A stretch of 64,000 bases of DNA from Serratia bockelmannii (GTDB taxonomy: Bacteria; Pseudomonadota; Gammaproteobacteria; Enterobacterales; Enterobacteriaceae): the NCBI RefSeq assembly GCF_008011855.1, contig NZ_VOUX01000032.1, positions 151,373 through 215,372 of the forward strand. Reading direction: 5' to 3'. The notes under the pieces were generated by a model. It was not told where the DNA came from and did not search any database. It saw nothing but the letters and a program-made list of their open reading frames with translations. Made by a program: the position numbers and the translations under genes. Positions within the stretch are counted from its first letter, which is position 1, and each line of letters starts with the position of its first letter. Positions 1 through 9,551 of the stretch are shown here, piece by piece.

Positions 1-569
1 CGAAGTTCTCCGAGTTCAGGCCTTGTTGCTGCCAGTTCGGGTTGGTGCATTTGGCGCCGTTCATCACCACGAAGTCCGGCTCGAAGTCAGCCAGCTCGTC
101 GTCGCTCGGGCGGATGAACATGTTTTTCACGAAGTGCGCCTGCCAGGCCACCTCGGTGATGAAACGCACTTTCAGGCGCGAGTCAGCGTTGGCGCCGCAG
201 AAGGTATCCACCACGAACAGACGTTTGCCGGAAAGCTGCTCGGTGACCAGGTGTTTCAGATCGGCCCACACTTCCGGGCTGAGAGGTTTGTTGTCGTTTT
301 TGCCTTTGCCCTGATCGGCCCACCACACGGTATCGCGGGTGATGTCGTCGCGGACGATGTATTTGTCTTTCGGCGAACGGCCGGTGAAGATGCCGGTATC
401 GACGGAGACGGCACCCAGCTTGGTGACTACCCCACGCTCAAAACCTTCCAGAGATGGGTCTGTTTCTTCCTTAAACAGCAGTTCATAGCTCGGGTTGTGA
501 ACGATTTCGCTAACGTCGTGAATGCCGTAAGCGGCCAGATCCTGAGGGGTTATACCTTTAACGCGCATG
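1..569 (-). CDS. pckA: Phosphoenolpyruvate carboxykinase (ATP), N-terminal part
   Basis: This is the 5' third of pckA; the rest lies beyond the left edge. The enzyme converts oxaloacetate and ATP to phosphoenolpyruvate, CO2 and ADP, the first committed step of gluconeogenesis in the cytosol. About 189 codons are visible, beginning [16 protein letters not shown] and including the family stretches [17 protein letters not shown] and [10 protein letters not shown], close to E. coli PckA as recalled. The ATG at 569 is preceded by an AAGGAG-type ribosome binding site. The partial length reflects the window edge and not a lesion. The 193-base gap to hslO carries a strong GC hairpin. Confidence 0.97.
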
Positions 570-726
570 TTACTACTCCTTGGTCACAGAATTTCTGGCG
601 GCAATTGTAGGGATCTAACGGTGAGTAACCGCGATGGGTATCAAATATTTAACGTTTTAGGCGGTATTTCGTTACGATCTGAGAGATAGCACACGGAAAA
701 AAGCAAACGTGCAAACGGCGGGCGTT

Positions 727-749
727 GGCGGGCGCCGGGGGCGCCCGCC
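727..749 (-). terminator. GC-rich hairpin between hslO and pckA
   Basis: A 9-10 bp stem (727-736 with 740-749, tiny G loop) lies just beyond the hslO stop. On the minus strand a T-rich stretch follows only about 20 bases later, so it may stabilise the hslO 3' end or terminate imperfectly. Confidence 0.5.
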
Positions 750-762
750 GAAAAGGTGTTAC

Positions 763-1641
763 TTAGTGCAACTGGTCGCTTTCACTGGTGTTACCCGCAT
801 ACAACGCGGCAACATCAACCGGGTCAAAGACATAGTGGCTGCCACAGTAGTCGCAGTGCATGTCGATATTACCGTCCTGCTCCAGCATGTCCGCCACTTC
901 ATCGGTCGGCAGGGTCATTAGCGCGTCGGCGCAACGCTGGCGCGAACAGGTGCAACGGAACTGCACGTCCTGCGGTTCGTACAAGGTGACCTCTTCCTGA
1001 TGGTACAGGCGGTACAACACTTCGTTGGCCGGCAGGCCGAACAGCTCTTCGCTTTTGACCGTGTTGGTCAGTTGCACCAGATGATCGAAATCATCGAGGT
1101 TGCCGTCCTGCGCCGGCAGCACCTGCAGCAGCATACCGGCTGCTGCGGCATTGCCTTCCACTTCGCCGGTGCGGATGAACAGGCGGGTTGGCAGCTGCTC
1201 GGACTGGCGGAAGTAGGCTTCCAGGCATTCTGCCAGGGTTTCACCTTCCAGGCCGACCACGCCCTGATAGCGCTCGCCTTCCGTCGGGGAAATGGTGATG
1301 ACCATGACGCCGTTGCCGATCATCTGATGCAGGGTGCTGTCGTCGGCGATAGGCGCCTGGGTGCGCGCAACGCCACGCATCTCCTGGCGGTTGTTGCCGT
1401 TGATCACCGCCAGCTTCAGCGGGCCGTCGCCCTGCAGCTGCACGGTGATGTCGCCGTCGAACTTCAGGGTTGCGGTCAACAGACTGGTGGCGACCAGCAG
1501 TTCACCCAGCAGCTTTTGCACCGGCGCCGGGTAGTCGTGGTTGTTCAGGATCTGCTGATAGGTTTCGCTGACGGTAACCAGCTCGCCGCGCACCGCGTAG
1601 TTTTCAAACAGGTAACGGTGCAATTGGTCATGGTTGGACAT
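763..1641 (-). CDS. hslO: Hsp33 redox-regulated chaperone
   Basis: Hsp33 is a cytosolic holdase that becomes active when oxidising agents release its zinc and form disulfides, protecting proteins during oxidative and heat stress. The 292-residue product has the full family length. The four zinc ligands are visible near the C-terminus: Cys230 and Cys232 (CTC) and Cys263 and Cys266 (CDYC). Two further cysteines, Cys139 and Cys237, are also present. It is the last gene of the minus-strand run yrfG-hslR-hslO, 25 bases after hslR. The same arrangement is known in E. coli, where the genes respond to heat shock. Confidence 0.97.
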   Translation of the reverse strand: MSNHDQLHRYLFENYAVRGELVTVSETYQQILNNHDYPAPVQKLLGELLVATSLLTATLKFDGDITVQLQGDGPLKLAVINGNNRQEMRGVARTQAPIADDSTLHQMIGNGVMVITISPTEGERYQGVVGLEGETLAECLEAYFRQSEQLPTRLFIRTGEVEGNAAAAGMLLQVLPAQDGNLDDFDHLVQLTNTVKSEELFGLPANEVLYRLYHQEEVTLYEPQDVQFRCTCSRQRCADALMTLPTDEVADMLEQDGNIDMHCDYCGSHYVFDPVDVAALYAGNTSESDQLH

Positions 1642-1666
1642 AATCTTCTCTCATTACGGTGAGGGG

Positions 1667-2074
1667 TTATTCCGGCTCACCAAATTTAAATTTCATCAGG
1701 TCGCGCCGCTCCTTTTTGTCCGGACGACGGTCCGGATGCGGCATGGTCAACGCGTTCATCTTGCGCGCCAGCGCCATTTTTTCGCGGTTGGCGATGCTGG
1801 CTTCGGTTTCCTGATACATTTGCTGCGCCTCGTTGGCACCGCGGCGTTGGCTGGTCAGCGCCAGCACGATCACCGTACGTTCTTCGTTGCCCTGCCGCAG
1901 CTTAAGCTCGGCATTGAGTTCGACAATCTTGCTCGGTTTGCCGCGCTGGCCGTTGTAATGCACCTTGCCGCCGTCGATCATTTCGCGCGCCAGCGCGCGA
2001 GTCTTATAGAAGCGTGCGGCCCACAGCCACTTATCCAGTCGGACCGCGTCGTCGCGCGTCGCTTTTTCCTTCAT
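1667..2074 (-). CDS. hslR: Hsp15, ribosome-associated heat-shock protein
   Basis: Hsp15 binds stalled 50S subunits that still carry a nascent chain and helps recycle them after heat shock. The 135-residue protein begins with an S4-type RNA-binding domain (about residues 11-70, core RLDKWLWAARFYKTRALA). It ends in a strongly basic tail with PDRRPDKKERRDLMKFKFG. Its start overlaps the yrfG stop by four bases, so translation is probably coupled. Length and sequence match the E. coli family member. Confidence 0.96.
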   Translation of the reverse strand: MKEKATRDDAVRLDKWLWAARFYKTRALAREMIDGGKVHYNGQRGKPSKIVELNAELKLRQGNEERTVIVLALTSQRRGANEAQQMYQETEASIANREKMALARKMNALTMPHPDRRPDKKERRDLMKFKFGEPE

Positions 2075-2751
2075 GCTTCCCCCTTGGCCAGCGCCGGTAT
2101 CAGCAGACGGTAGTCGCGCATCGACGGATGGCGCTGGAAGCTTTTTTCCGCCGTGCTGGAGTCCGGGTTTTGCACGCCCAGGCAGTAACGAATGCCGAAA
2201 GTGCGCGCCGCGTCGAGGATCGGCTCGCCGTCATCGACAAACAGCGTGCGCTGTGGGTTGAACCCGGTGTGCTGTTGCACCGCCTGCCACAGACGCTGAT
2301 CTTCTTTCGGATAACCAAATGTGTGGGTGGAAAACAATAAATCAAGGTGCCGATCGAGGCCGGTATGCTCGATTTTCACCGCCAGGCTGTGAGGATGGGC
2401 GTTGGTCAGCAAAATGGTTTGCAGACCGGCGTCGCGCAGCGCCCGTAAAAACGGCTCGGTGTCTTCGCGCAGCCGCGCGCGGCTACCGACTTCGCTGGTC
2501 ATGCGGTAGATGTCCAGATCCAACCGCTCGCTCCAGTAATCGAAGCAATACCAGTTCATGGTGTGCTGCACCGCCTGATATTCCCGTTCAATGATATGAC
2601 GGGCTTCGTCGAACGGAATGGCGCGCCTTTCGCTCAGCGCTTGCGGCACCAGGCTGAGCCAGAAGTGGCTGTCGAACTCCAGATCCAGCAAGGTGCCGTC
2701 CATATCCAGCAGCACGGTATCGATCTGCGGCCAATCAAACTCGGGAACCAT
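2071..2751 (-). CDS. yrfG: HAD-family GMP/IMP nucleotidase YrfG
   Basis: This is a haloacid-dehalogenase phosphatase of 226 residues. The catalytic motif DMDGTLLD sits at about residues 16-23 (nucleophile Asp16, acid/base Asp18). Motif II LLTNAHP and a C-terminal VDDGEPILDAA motif are visible. The E. coli homologue dephosphorylates GMP and IMP, and the same purine-nucleotidase role is inferred here. It leads the yrfG-hslR-hslO group and overlaps hslR by four bases. A hairpin lies just upstream of its ribosome binding site. Confidence 0.93.
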   Translation of the reverse strand: MVPEFDWPQIDTVLLDMDGTLLDLEFDSHFWLSLVPQALSERRAIPFDEARHIIEREYQAVQHTMNWYCFDYWSERLDLDIYRMTSEVGSRARLREDTEPFLRALRDAGLQTILLTNAHPHSLAVKIEHTGLDRHLDLLFSTHTFGYPKEDQRLWQAVQQHTGFNPQRTLFVDDGEPILDAARTFGIRYCLGVQNPDSSTAEKSFQRHPSMRDYRLLIPALAKGEA

Positions 2752-2764
2752 AAAAACTCCATGG

Positions 2765-2785
2765 GCGGACCGACGGGCGGTCCGC
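2765..2785 (-). terminator. Hairpin between igaA and yrfG
   Basis: An 8-bp stem (GCGGACCG with CGGTCCGC, 5-base loop) lies between the igaA stop and the yrfG ribosome binding site. There is no immediate T-run, so its role as terminator or mRNA stabiliser is uncertain. Confidence 0.35.
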
Positions 2786-2850
2786 AGATGAGAATAATAG
2801 CGTTAGCGTAGCATAAGCAGATGACAGGGCGGAGACCCCCGGCGTCAGGT

Positions 2851-4986
2851 TCAGGCCATCGGCCGCATTGACATCGGATTGAGCTGCGGATTGAAGCAGC
2901 TGTCGTAGTAACGCTGGATATCGGCGACGCGGTGCTGATTGATGCGCCGACGCTGTACCAGCCGCCAGGCGTTATAGCCCAGGCTGACGACCACCGCCAG
3001 CAACAGCAGGCTGGTACCGAGGTAGCGCCACAGGGTGATCATGTCCGGTTCGCTGTGCAACGCCACGTGGCGGGTGCCGTTGGCATCGACGCTGAGGCTG
3101 GTGATCACCCCCTGCGCCTGGAATGGGGTATGCAGCAGCAGAGTGGAAAGGCGCTGCAACTCATTCCACTGGTCAAGAGCGTTGTATTCGCTCTGCGGCG
3201 CTGAGGATTGCGGATGGCTGACCAACTGTCGACCTTCATCGCTGCGGATCAGGAAACCGCCCGGCGGCGGGCTGTTGAGCGCCGCGGCGGCCAGACGCGT
3301 TTCATTGAAGATGAACGACGACGTGGCCACTTTGGTCAGGCTTTCCAGCGACTCGGCGCTTACCGGGCGCAGCAGGACGTTGACGCCTTGCAGCGCGCCT
3401 GATCTGGCGCGTTTCACCAGGCCGCTCCAGTTTTTGGCGTTGCCCAGGTTGACCAGCGCGTTTTTCAGCCGCACACAGTCGTTTTCTGCCTGGCATAAAT
3501 CCTGTGTTTTCAAAACGATATCAGAAAAGTCATCCAACAGGATCATGCCGGATTTCTCGATGGCGCTGGCCAGCTGCGGGTTGATCTTCTGATCGGTACC
3601 GCTCGGATGCAGCTGGCTGTTGACCGTGGCCAGCAGGGCCGTCGCTTTGTCTATGACTTCTGATTCCGGCTGCGGCAGCGGGGCGGCGTTGTTCCAGTAA
3701 ATGCCGGAGCAATCGAACGGCGCAAAATTGACGGCGCCGCCACCGTTGGCCGGCGGCGGCACATAGCACATGCCGCTGCCGCGCACCTTCAGGGTGTCGC
3801 CGATGCGCAGCGGCGTAGCTTCCAGCGCCTGTACGCTGGTCACTTCCACTTTTTGCGCGCCTTGCAGCCAGGCCATGCTGAGGGTCAGCGGCAGATTGAG
3901 CGGGATATAGATCAGCAACAACAGCAGTACCAGTGCCGAACTGGCGACCAGCACCGCGTTGCGGCCCCACTGCTGCAGCGGAAAATTCTTCACTTCGTCA
4001 TGCAGCGAGAGGAAACGGCCCTGGCGCACCACCTGCCGATTGAGGTAGACGTCCACATCGGTGGTCTTGCCCAAGTCTTGCGTCAGGTACGGCTGCCAGT
4101 GCGGCGGGTAGATAAGATCGATGATGCCGAGTGAAATGTTGCTGATCTGTCCCTGGCCGGATTCGCCGAACAGTCCCCAGCGCTTCGGCGTGCCGCGCAG
4201 GCAGTGGATCTCTTTCAGCTCGCGTGACGCCGGACGGCGGAACAGGTTCCAGCATCCCCAGGCGATCATCAGCACCGCCACGAAAATCATCCACGGGATC
4301 ACCAGCACCGGGCTGATCAGGCTGAAGAACAGCAGCAGCAGCGCGGCGGAGATGATGACGGCTTCACGGATGCCGTTCGGCCGGTTCAGCGCATGCTCTT
4401 CCGGCGTTTCCTTACGAATGTTCACCAGCTCGACATGTTCGCTCTCTTCCTTGCGGATGGAAGCGTTTTTGGTCGGCGCGGCGGTCACCACCGGCGGCTG
4501 CGGCCGGTCGTGAATATGATCTTTCAGCGAGTGCCCGTTGAGCGAAATCACCAGTGGCAGCGTCTGGGTTCGGATCACTTCCACATGGTTGTCGGCGGTG
4601 ATGTAGGGTTCCCAAAACGGCGGCAGATGTACCTCTTCGGCATCGAGGTAATAGCGCCATTTATTGGGATCGTCGCTGGCCAGACCGTAGCGGGTGATGG
4701 CGTGCGTGACGGGATAAACGTTATCGCTTTGCGGGGTGAGCGCCAGTTTGGCTGCGGGCAGCGTAGCGCCGCCGCCGGGCAACAGTTTGTTGCTCAGCTT
4801 GTTTTGCTGATTGAGGTAGAACTCGACCGCGGCGCGCTCTTCATCGGTCAGCTTGCGGTGGGCAGGCTTGATAAACGGCAACGCGTGCGCCAGCGCCGAC
4901 GGGTTGCGGGCCTTGAACCACAGGTACAGGCCGGCGGCAATCAGGCAGACAAGCACTAAGGCCAATATCAACACTATTGTGCTCAT
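2851..4986 (-). CDS. igaA: IgaA inner-membrane regulator of the Rcs phosphorelay
   Basis: IgaA (YrfF/MucM) is an inner-membrane protein that restrains the Rcs envelope-stress phosphorelay; loss is lethal or growth-limiting in enterics unless Rcs is inactivated. The 711-residue product has the expected size. Membrane segments are visible at the N-terminus (about residues 3-24), a hydrophobic double segment near 208-246, another near 345-370 and one near 655-675. A large periplasmic region lies between the last two and contains several cysteines (for example CYVPPP and CQAENDC), consistent with family disulfides. It is read divergently from nudE across a 445-base gap. Confidence 0.95.
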   Translation of the reverse strand: MSTIVLILALVLVCLIAAGLYLWFKARNPSALAHALPFIKPAHRKLTDEERAAVEFYLNQQNKLSNKLLPGGGATLPAAKLALTPQSDNVYPVTHAITRYGLASDDPNKWRYYLDAEEVHLPPFWEPYITADNHVEVIRTQTLPLVISLNGHSLKDHIHDRPQPPVVTAAPTKNASIRKEESEHVELVNIRKETPEEHALNRPNGIREAVIISAALLLLFFSLISPVLVIPWMIFVAVLMIAWGCWNLFRRPASRELKEIHCLRGTPKRWGLFGESGQGQISNISLGIIDLIYPPHWQPYLTQDLGKTTDVDVYLNRQVVRQGRFLSLHDEVKNFPLQQWGRNAVLVASSALVLLLLLIYIPLNLPLTLSMAWLQGAQKVEVTSVQALEATPLRIGDTLKVRGSGMCYVPPPANGGGAVNFAPFDCSGIYWNNAAPLPQPESEVIDKATALLATVNSQLHPSGTDQKINPQLASAIEKSGMILLDDFSDIVLKTQDLCQAENDCVRLKNALVNLGNAKNWSGLVKRARSGALQGVNVLLRPVSAESLESLTKVATSSFIFNETRLAAAALNSPPPGGFLIRSDEGRQLVSHPQSSAPQSEYNALDQWNELQRLSTLLLHTPFQAQGVITSLSVDANGTRHVALHSEPDMITLWRYLGTSLLLLAVVVSLGYNAWRLVQRRRINQHRVADIQRYYDSCFNPQLNPMSMRPMA

Positions 4987-5431
4987 GCAATCCCCATCTC
5001 ACACCCGTGAATTTCGCCAACCTGATGAAAAGCTGAATATTATACGGAGTAAACCGCCAGGAGGCACCCAGAACTAATGAGGGAACAAACAGATTCTCGC
5101 TCTGGATCTCATTCCTTCATGACGCAAGGCCATTTTATCACTGATTCTTGCCTGCGTGATACTAGCAACCGGCCTCTGCCGTCGATATCGGCATTATCCT
5201 ATTTTCATGCGTGCTGTTTGCTGAATCAGTACGGAAAATCGCCCGCCGCTGGCTACGCTTGTTAAAAGAAAGTAAATTACTGTTCATGCTCGTTGCGGCG
5301 GAGCTTGCCATTAACGCACAATGTGATCAGGATCGAGTTTGGTCAGCATTTGAGCGCCAACGAGCCGTGCGTTACGCCAATCATTATTTCGGTTGCCCCG
5401 TCCACGCCTGGGTAACCTCTTTGAGGCAATC
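4987..5431. promoter_or_regulatory. igaA-nudE divergent intergenic region
   Basis: This 445-base stretch should hold promoters for igaA (leftward) and nudE (rightward). A perfect TATAAT for the leftward direction occurs at 5044-5039, but no good -35 box was found at the right spacing. Short open frames here show no recognisable protein. No repeat, tRNA or hairpin-plus-T-run was seen. The nudE ribosome binding site is the GAGG just before 5432. Confidence 0.5.
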
Positions 5432-5986
5432 ATGGATAAACACCTGCAAAAACCTAAAATTCTGAAAGTGGAAACGGTCGCGCGTTCGCGTTTGTTCAAC
5501 GTCGAGTCGGTCGATTTGGAATTCAGCAACGGGGTTCGGCGGGTGTATGAGCGCATGCGGCCTTCGGATCGCGAAGCGGTGATGATCGTGCCGGTGATTG
5601 GCGATGACCTGCTGCTGATCCGCGAATATGCGGTGGGCACTGAATCCTATGAGCTGGGTTTCCCGAAAGGGTTGATCGATCCCGGAGAGGGCGTGCTGGA
5701 AGCGGCCAACCGCGAGCTGATGGAAGAGGTGGGATACGGCGCGAAGCGCTTTGATTTTCTCAGCAAGCTGACGATGGCGCCATCCTACTTTTCCAGCAAA
5801 ATGAATATCGTGCTGGCCCACGATCTCTACCCGCAGAGCCTGGAAGGGGATGAACCGGAGCCCTTGCCGCAGGTGCGCTGGCCGATCGCCAACATGATGG
5901 CGTTGCTGGCGGAACCGGATTTCCGTGAGGCGCGCAACGTCAGCGCGCTGTTTCTCTCCGAGGCGTTTTTGCGCGCGTCGCGCTGA
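5432..5986 (+). CDS. nudE: NudE ADP compounds hydrolase (Nudix)
   Basis: NudE hydrolyses ADP-ribose, NADH, Ap3A and related ADP-linked compounds. The 184-residue protein carries a complete Nudix box at about residues 80-102: Gly80, then Glu86, then REL.EEVG. Downstream family segments APSYFSSKMNIVLA and LPQVRWP are present. I chose the ATG at 5432 because the product then begins MDKHLQKPKILKVETVARSRLF, as in E. coli; a longer upstream frame adds 13 unconserved residues. It converges on mrcA across a shared terminator. Confidence 0.94.
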   Translation: MDKHLQKPKILKVETVARSRLFNVESVDLEFSNGVRRVYERMRPSDREAVMIVPVIGDDLLLIREYAVGTESYELGFPKGLIDPGEGVLEAANRELMEEVGYGAKRFDFLSKLTMAPSYFSSKMNIVLAHDLYPQSLEGDEPEPLPQVRWPIANMMALLAEPDFREARNVSALFLSEAFLRASR

Positions 5987-6006
5987 TACGCTTCGCGCCG
6001 AATAAA

Positions 6007-6034
6007 AAAAGGGCCAGATTTCTCTGGCCCTTTT
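6007..6034. terminator. Bidirectional terminator nudE / mrcA
   Basis: The stem GGGCCAGA / TCTGGCCC (6011-6018 with 6023-6030, loop TTTC) is flanked by an A-run on the left and a T-run on the right, so it can terminate both nudE and the converging mrcA. Confidence 0.9.
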
Positions 6035-6037
6035 CGA

Positions 6038-8596
6038 TCAGAACAGCTCGTGGCTTTCACCGCCCGGATCGGTCAATGTGGTGCCGGTATCGCGCGATGG
6101 GTAGTCCGTCGGCTGCGTCCCTTCGATAAAGTACTCGGAACGGCTGCCACCGCCACCGCCGGAGAGCTTGCCGCTGCTTTTGTCGATGGTGACGCTGATG
6201 ATGCCTGGCGGCGGCGTGACTTTCTGCTCCGGAATGCCTTCCAGCGCGGTCTTCATGAAGTCGTCCCACGCCGGCTGGGCGCTCTTGGCTCCGCCTTCAC
6301 CGCCGGAAATCTGATCCGGGATAGCGCCGGATACCGTCGAACGGCCCAGATCGCGGCGGTGATCGTCGAAACCGATCCACACCGACGTCACGGTATCCGG
6401 GCCATAGCCGGAGAACCAGGCGTCTTTGGAACTGTTGGTGGTACCGGTTTTGCCGCCGATATCATGACGTTTCAGATCGCGCCCGGCACGCCAGGCAGTG
6501 CCCATCCAACCCGGTTCGCCGAAGATGTTGCTGTTCAGCGCGTCGTGGATCAGGAAGGCCAGCGGCGTGCTGATCACGTGCGGCGCATACTGTTGGTCAC
6601 CGTCCTGCTGCACCTGAGCCGGGGTAACCTGCTCCAGCTGCGGCATCGGCACCGTGCTGTTGCTGCCTTCCTGCGAGGTGGCGACGTTTTCGATGTTGTC
6701 GTCGGACAGCACCGCCGAACGGTGGGTGTCGCCGTAGATCACCGGCAGGTTGCAGCTGCTGCACACCACTTTCGGTTTAGCTTCGAACACCGTATTGCCG
6801 TTGTCGTCTTCAATCTTGGTGATGAAGTACGGGTCAACCAGGTAACCGCCGTTCGCCAGCACCGCGTAGCCGCGTACCAGCTGCATCGGGGTAAAGGAGG
6901 CGGAACCTAGCGCCAGCGATTCGGTATGCACGATGTTCTGTGCCGGGAAGCCGAAGCGCTGCAGATATTCCGCCGCGTAGTCGACGCCCATCGCACGCAT
7001 TGCGCGCACCATCACCACGTTCTTCGATTGCCCCAGCCCCTGCCGCAGGCGAATCGGGCCGTCGTAGGTCGGCGGTGAGTTCTTCGGCCGCCAGTCGGTG
7101 CCGGCGCCGGCATCCCAGCGGGTGATCGGCAAATCGTTCAGGATAGTGGCCAGCGTCAGGCCTTTATCCATCGCGGCGGTGTACAGGAACGGTTTGATGT
7201 TTGACCCCACCTGACGCAGGGCCTGCGTCACGCGGTTGAACTTGCTCTGGTTGAAGTCGAAGCCGCCGACCAGCGCTTTCACCGCGCCGTCGTTCGGGTT
7301 GATCGAGACCAGCGCCGAGTTGACGTCCGGCACCTGCGACAGCCACCAGGCGTCGTTCACTTTACGCACCCATACCTGCTGACCTGTCTGCACCACGTCA
7401 GTGACGCGTTTCGGCGTTGGGCCTTGCTGAGTGTCTGAACGGTACGGCCGCGCCCAGCGCATGGTGGCCATCGGCAGGGCAATGCTGCTGCCATCGGCCA
7501 GCATCGCCGTCGCTTCCTGCGGGTTAGCAGCGGTGATGACCGCCGGCGCCAGTGGGCCGTAGCTCGGCAAGTTTTTCAGCGAGTCGACAATCTGTTTGCG
7601 ATCCCAGGCCGCTTCGCCGACTTTCCACAACACGTTGGATGGGCCGCGGTAGCCGTGGCGCATGTCATAGGCCAGCACGTTGTTGCGTACCGACTCCTGC
7701 GCCGCCAGCTGCAGCCGTTTGGTGACGGTGGTGTAAACCTTGTAACCGTCGGTATAGGCGTTTTCACCGTAGCGCTTGATCATCTCCTGACGCACCATCT
7801 CGGAGAGATACGGCGCGGAGAAGCTGATTTCCGGCGCATGGTAGTTGGCGACCAGATCTTCGGCGCGCGCCTGATCGTACTGCGCCTGCGTGATGTAATG
7901 CTCGTCCAGCATGCGCGACAGCACCACGTTGCGGCGGGCAACGGCGCGATCGTGCGAATAGAGCGGGTTGAAGGTAGACGGGGCTTTCGGCAGGCCGGCG
8001 ATGGTCGCCATCTCGCTCAGGGTGAGCTGGCTGACGTCTTTGCCGAAATAGACCTGTGCGGCGGCGCCCACGCCGTAGGCGCGGTAACCCAGATAGATCT
8101 TGTTCAGATACAGCTCAAGGATTTCATCCTTGGTGAGCATCTGCTCGATGCGTACCGCCAGGAAAGCTTCCTTGATTTTACGCATCAGGGTGCGTTCCGG
8201 GCTTAAGAAGAAGTTACGCGCCAGCTGTTGGGTAATGGTACTGGCCCCTTGCGAAGCGTGGCCGGAGACCAGCGCGATTGAGGCGGCGCGGAAGATGCCG
8301 ACCGGATCGACGCCATGGTGATCATAGAAGCGGCTGTCTTCGGTGGCGATAAATGCGTGCACCATCACCGGCGGAATTTGATCCAGTTTCAGCGGAATGC
8401 GGCGCTTCTCACCGTATTGGGCGATCAGTTCGCCATCGGCGCTGTAAACCTGCATCGGTATCTGCAGCCGTACGTCTTTCAGCGTTGCGACGTCGGGCAG
8501 CTGCGGCTCGACATATTTGTACAAGCCGAAAATCGAGGCTGCTCCCAGCACGATGCAACATACTGCAAGGATTAGTAAATACTTTACGAACTTCAC
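6038..8596 (-). CDS. mrcA: Penicillin-binding protein 1A
   Basis: PBP1A is a bifunctional peptidoglycan synthase anchored in the inner membrane, polymerising glycan strands and cross-linking them in the periplasm. The 852-residue product has an N-terminal membrane anchor (about residues 5-25). The glycosyltransferase domain has catalytic Glu86 in ATEDSRFYDHHG. The transpeptidase domain shows its three motifs: Ser465-Lys468 (SNIK), SKN at 524-526 and KTG at 716-718. The sequence is close to E. coli MrcA throughout. It is divergent from hofM, as in E. coli, and the 121-base gap holds both promoters. Confidence 0.97.
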   Translation of the reverse strand: MKFVKYLLILAVCCIVLGAASIFGLYKYVEPQLPDVATLKDVRLQIPMQVYSADGELIAQYGEKRRIPLKLDQIPPVMVHAFIATEDSRFYDHHGVDPVGIFRAASIALVSGHASQGASTITQQLARNFFLSPERTLMRKIKEAFLAVRIEQMLTKDEILELYLNKIYLGYRAYGVGAAAQVYFGKDVSQLTLSEMATIAGLPKAPSTFNPLYSHDRAVARRNVVLSRMLDEHYITQAQYDQARAEDLVANYHAPEISFSAPYLSEMVRQEMIKRYGENAYTDGYKVYTTVTKRLQLAAQESVRNNVLAYDMRHGYRGPSNVLWKVGEAAWDRKQIVDSLKNLPSYGPLAPAVITAANPQEATAMLADGSSIALPMATMRWARPYRSDTQQGPTPKRVTDVVQTGQQVWVRKVNDAWWLSQVPDVNSALVSINPNDGAVKALVGGFDFNQSKFNRVTQALRQVGSNIKPFLYTAAMDKGLTLATILNDLPITRWDAGAGTDWRPKNSPPTYDGPIRLRQGLGQSKNVVMVRAMRAMGVDYAAEYLQRFGFPAQNIVHTESLALGSASFTPMQLVRGYAVLANGGYLVDPYFITKIEDDNGNTVFEAKPKVVCSSCNLPVIYGDTHRSAVLSDDNIENVATSQEGSNSTVPMPQLEQVTPAQVQQDGDQQYAPHVISTPLAFLIHDALNSNIFGEPGWMGTAWRAGRDLKRHDIGGKTGTTNSSKDAWFSGYGPDTVTSVWIGFDDHRRDLGRSTVSGAIPDQISGGEGGAKSAQPAWDDFMKTALEGIPEQKVTPPPGIISVTIDKSSGKLSGGGGGSRSEYFIEGTQPTDYPSRDTGTTLTDPGGESHELF

Positions 8597-8717
8597 CTGA
8601 GATTTCCCATTTCTAAGTCATTTGGGCAGTTTATAAACAACCGCGCGGTAGTATAAAGGCAAGCCTGCGACATGGATATGTTCTTTTATCATCTGATGTT
8701 ATGGAGGCTTGCGAAAC

Positions 8718-9551
8718 ATGTTCCCTCAAGCATGGCAGGTGGGGCTGGATATACAAATCGACTGCGTGCGCGCGGTGGCGGCCCAACGCCGCCGCAATGG
8801 CTGGCAGTTGCGCCACTGGTGGCAGCAGGCGCTGCCGCAGGCGGTTTTACGCGATGGCTGCCTGGAACCTTCCGAATTCCTGATCCGGGCGCTGCGGCAA
8901 TGGCGCGTTCAACTGCCGCGACATATTTCCTTACGCATTGCTCTGCCGGCGCAGCGCGTGTTGCAGCAGCGCATGGCGCAGCCGGACGCGCGGCTGCGCG
9001 AGCCGGAACGCAGCGACTATATCGGTGGCCACGGTTTGAAGCAGTTTCCGCTCGATGGCCAGACGCTGGCGCTCGACTATCGCACCGCGCCGGCGGATGA
9101 GGCGGCGCTGTTGCTGACCGCCGCGCGGCGGCAGGAGCTGCAGCAGTGGCTGCATTGTTTGCGTCAGGCTGGCCTGCATCCGCAAGCGGTCGATATCACC
9201 CCTTGTGCGCTGCGGATGATGGCGACGGCGGCAGGCGTACCGCCCGCTGCGGGGCTGATGCACCGTCTCGAACGAGAATGGCTGTGGGTGGCGCCGGCTG
9301 ACGGCGCGTTCGCCTTTGGTCTGGCGCCGGGCGACGATGACGCGCAGGCGCTGCGGGCGCTGCAAGCCCAGATGCCGGCGGGCGACGATCGGCCGGTCTA
9401 TGCCGGCAGCGTGCTGGCAGGTGCCTTGCCCGCCGGTTGCCTTGCCTGGTCGCCGCTCAGCGCCTTCACGCAGTTGCGCCCACCGTTGCCTGCGCATCCT
9501 GCGGCGTTCGCATTGGCCGGTGGTCTGGCGCTGCGCGAGGAGGATCGCTGA
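8718..9551 (+). CDS. hofM: HofM, PilM-like pilus assembly protein
   Basis: HofM belongs to the PilM-like actin-fold family that forms the cytoplasmic end of the PilMNOP inner-membrane complex. In E. coli the hofMNOPQ genes are needed to use extracellular DNA as a nutrient. The protein is about 277 residues, beginning MFPQAWQVGLDIQ. I chose ATG 8718 over an in-frame TTG at 8709 because the GGAGG at 8703-8707 is ten bases from the ATG but only one from the TTG. The gene is very GC-rich and diverged from the E. coli protein. Its TGA overlaps the hofN ATG by one base. Confidence 0.85.
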   Translation: MFPQAWQVGLDIQIDCVRAVAAQRRRNGWQLRHWWQQALPQAVLRDGCLEPSEFLIRALRQWRVQLPRHISLRIALPAQRVLQQRMAQPDARLREPERSDYIGGHGLKQFPLDGQTLALDYRTAPADEAALLLTAARRQELQQWLHCLRQAGLHPQAVDITPCALRMMATAAGVPPAAGLMHRLEREWLWVAPADGAFAFGLAPGDDDAQALRALQAQMPAGDDRPVYAGSVLAGALPAGCLAWSPLSAFTQLRPPLPAHPAAFALAGGLALREEDR

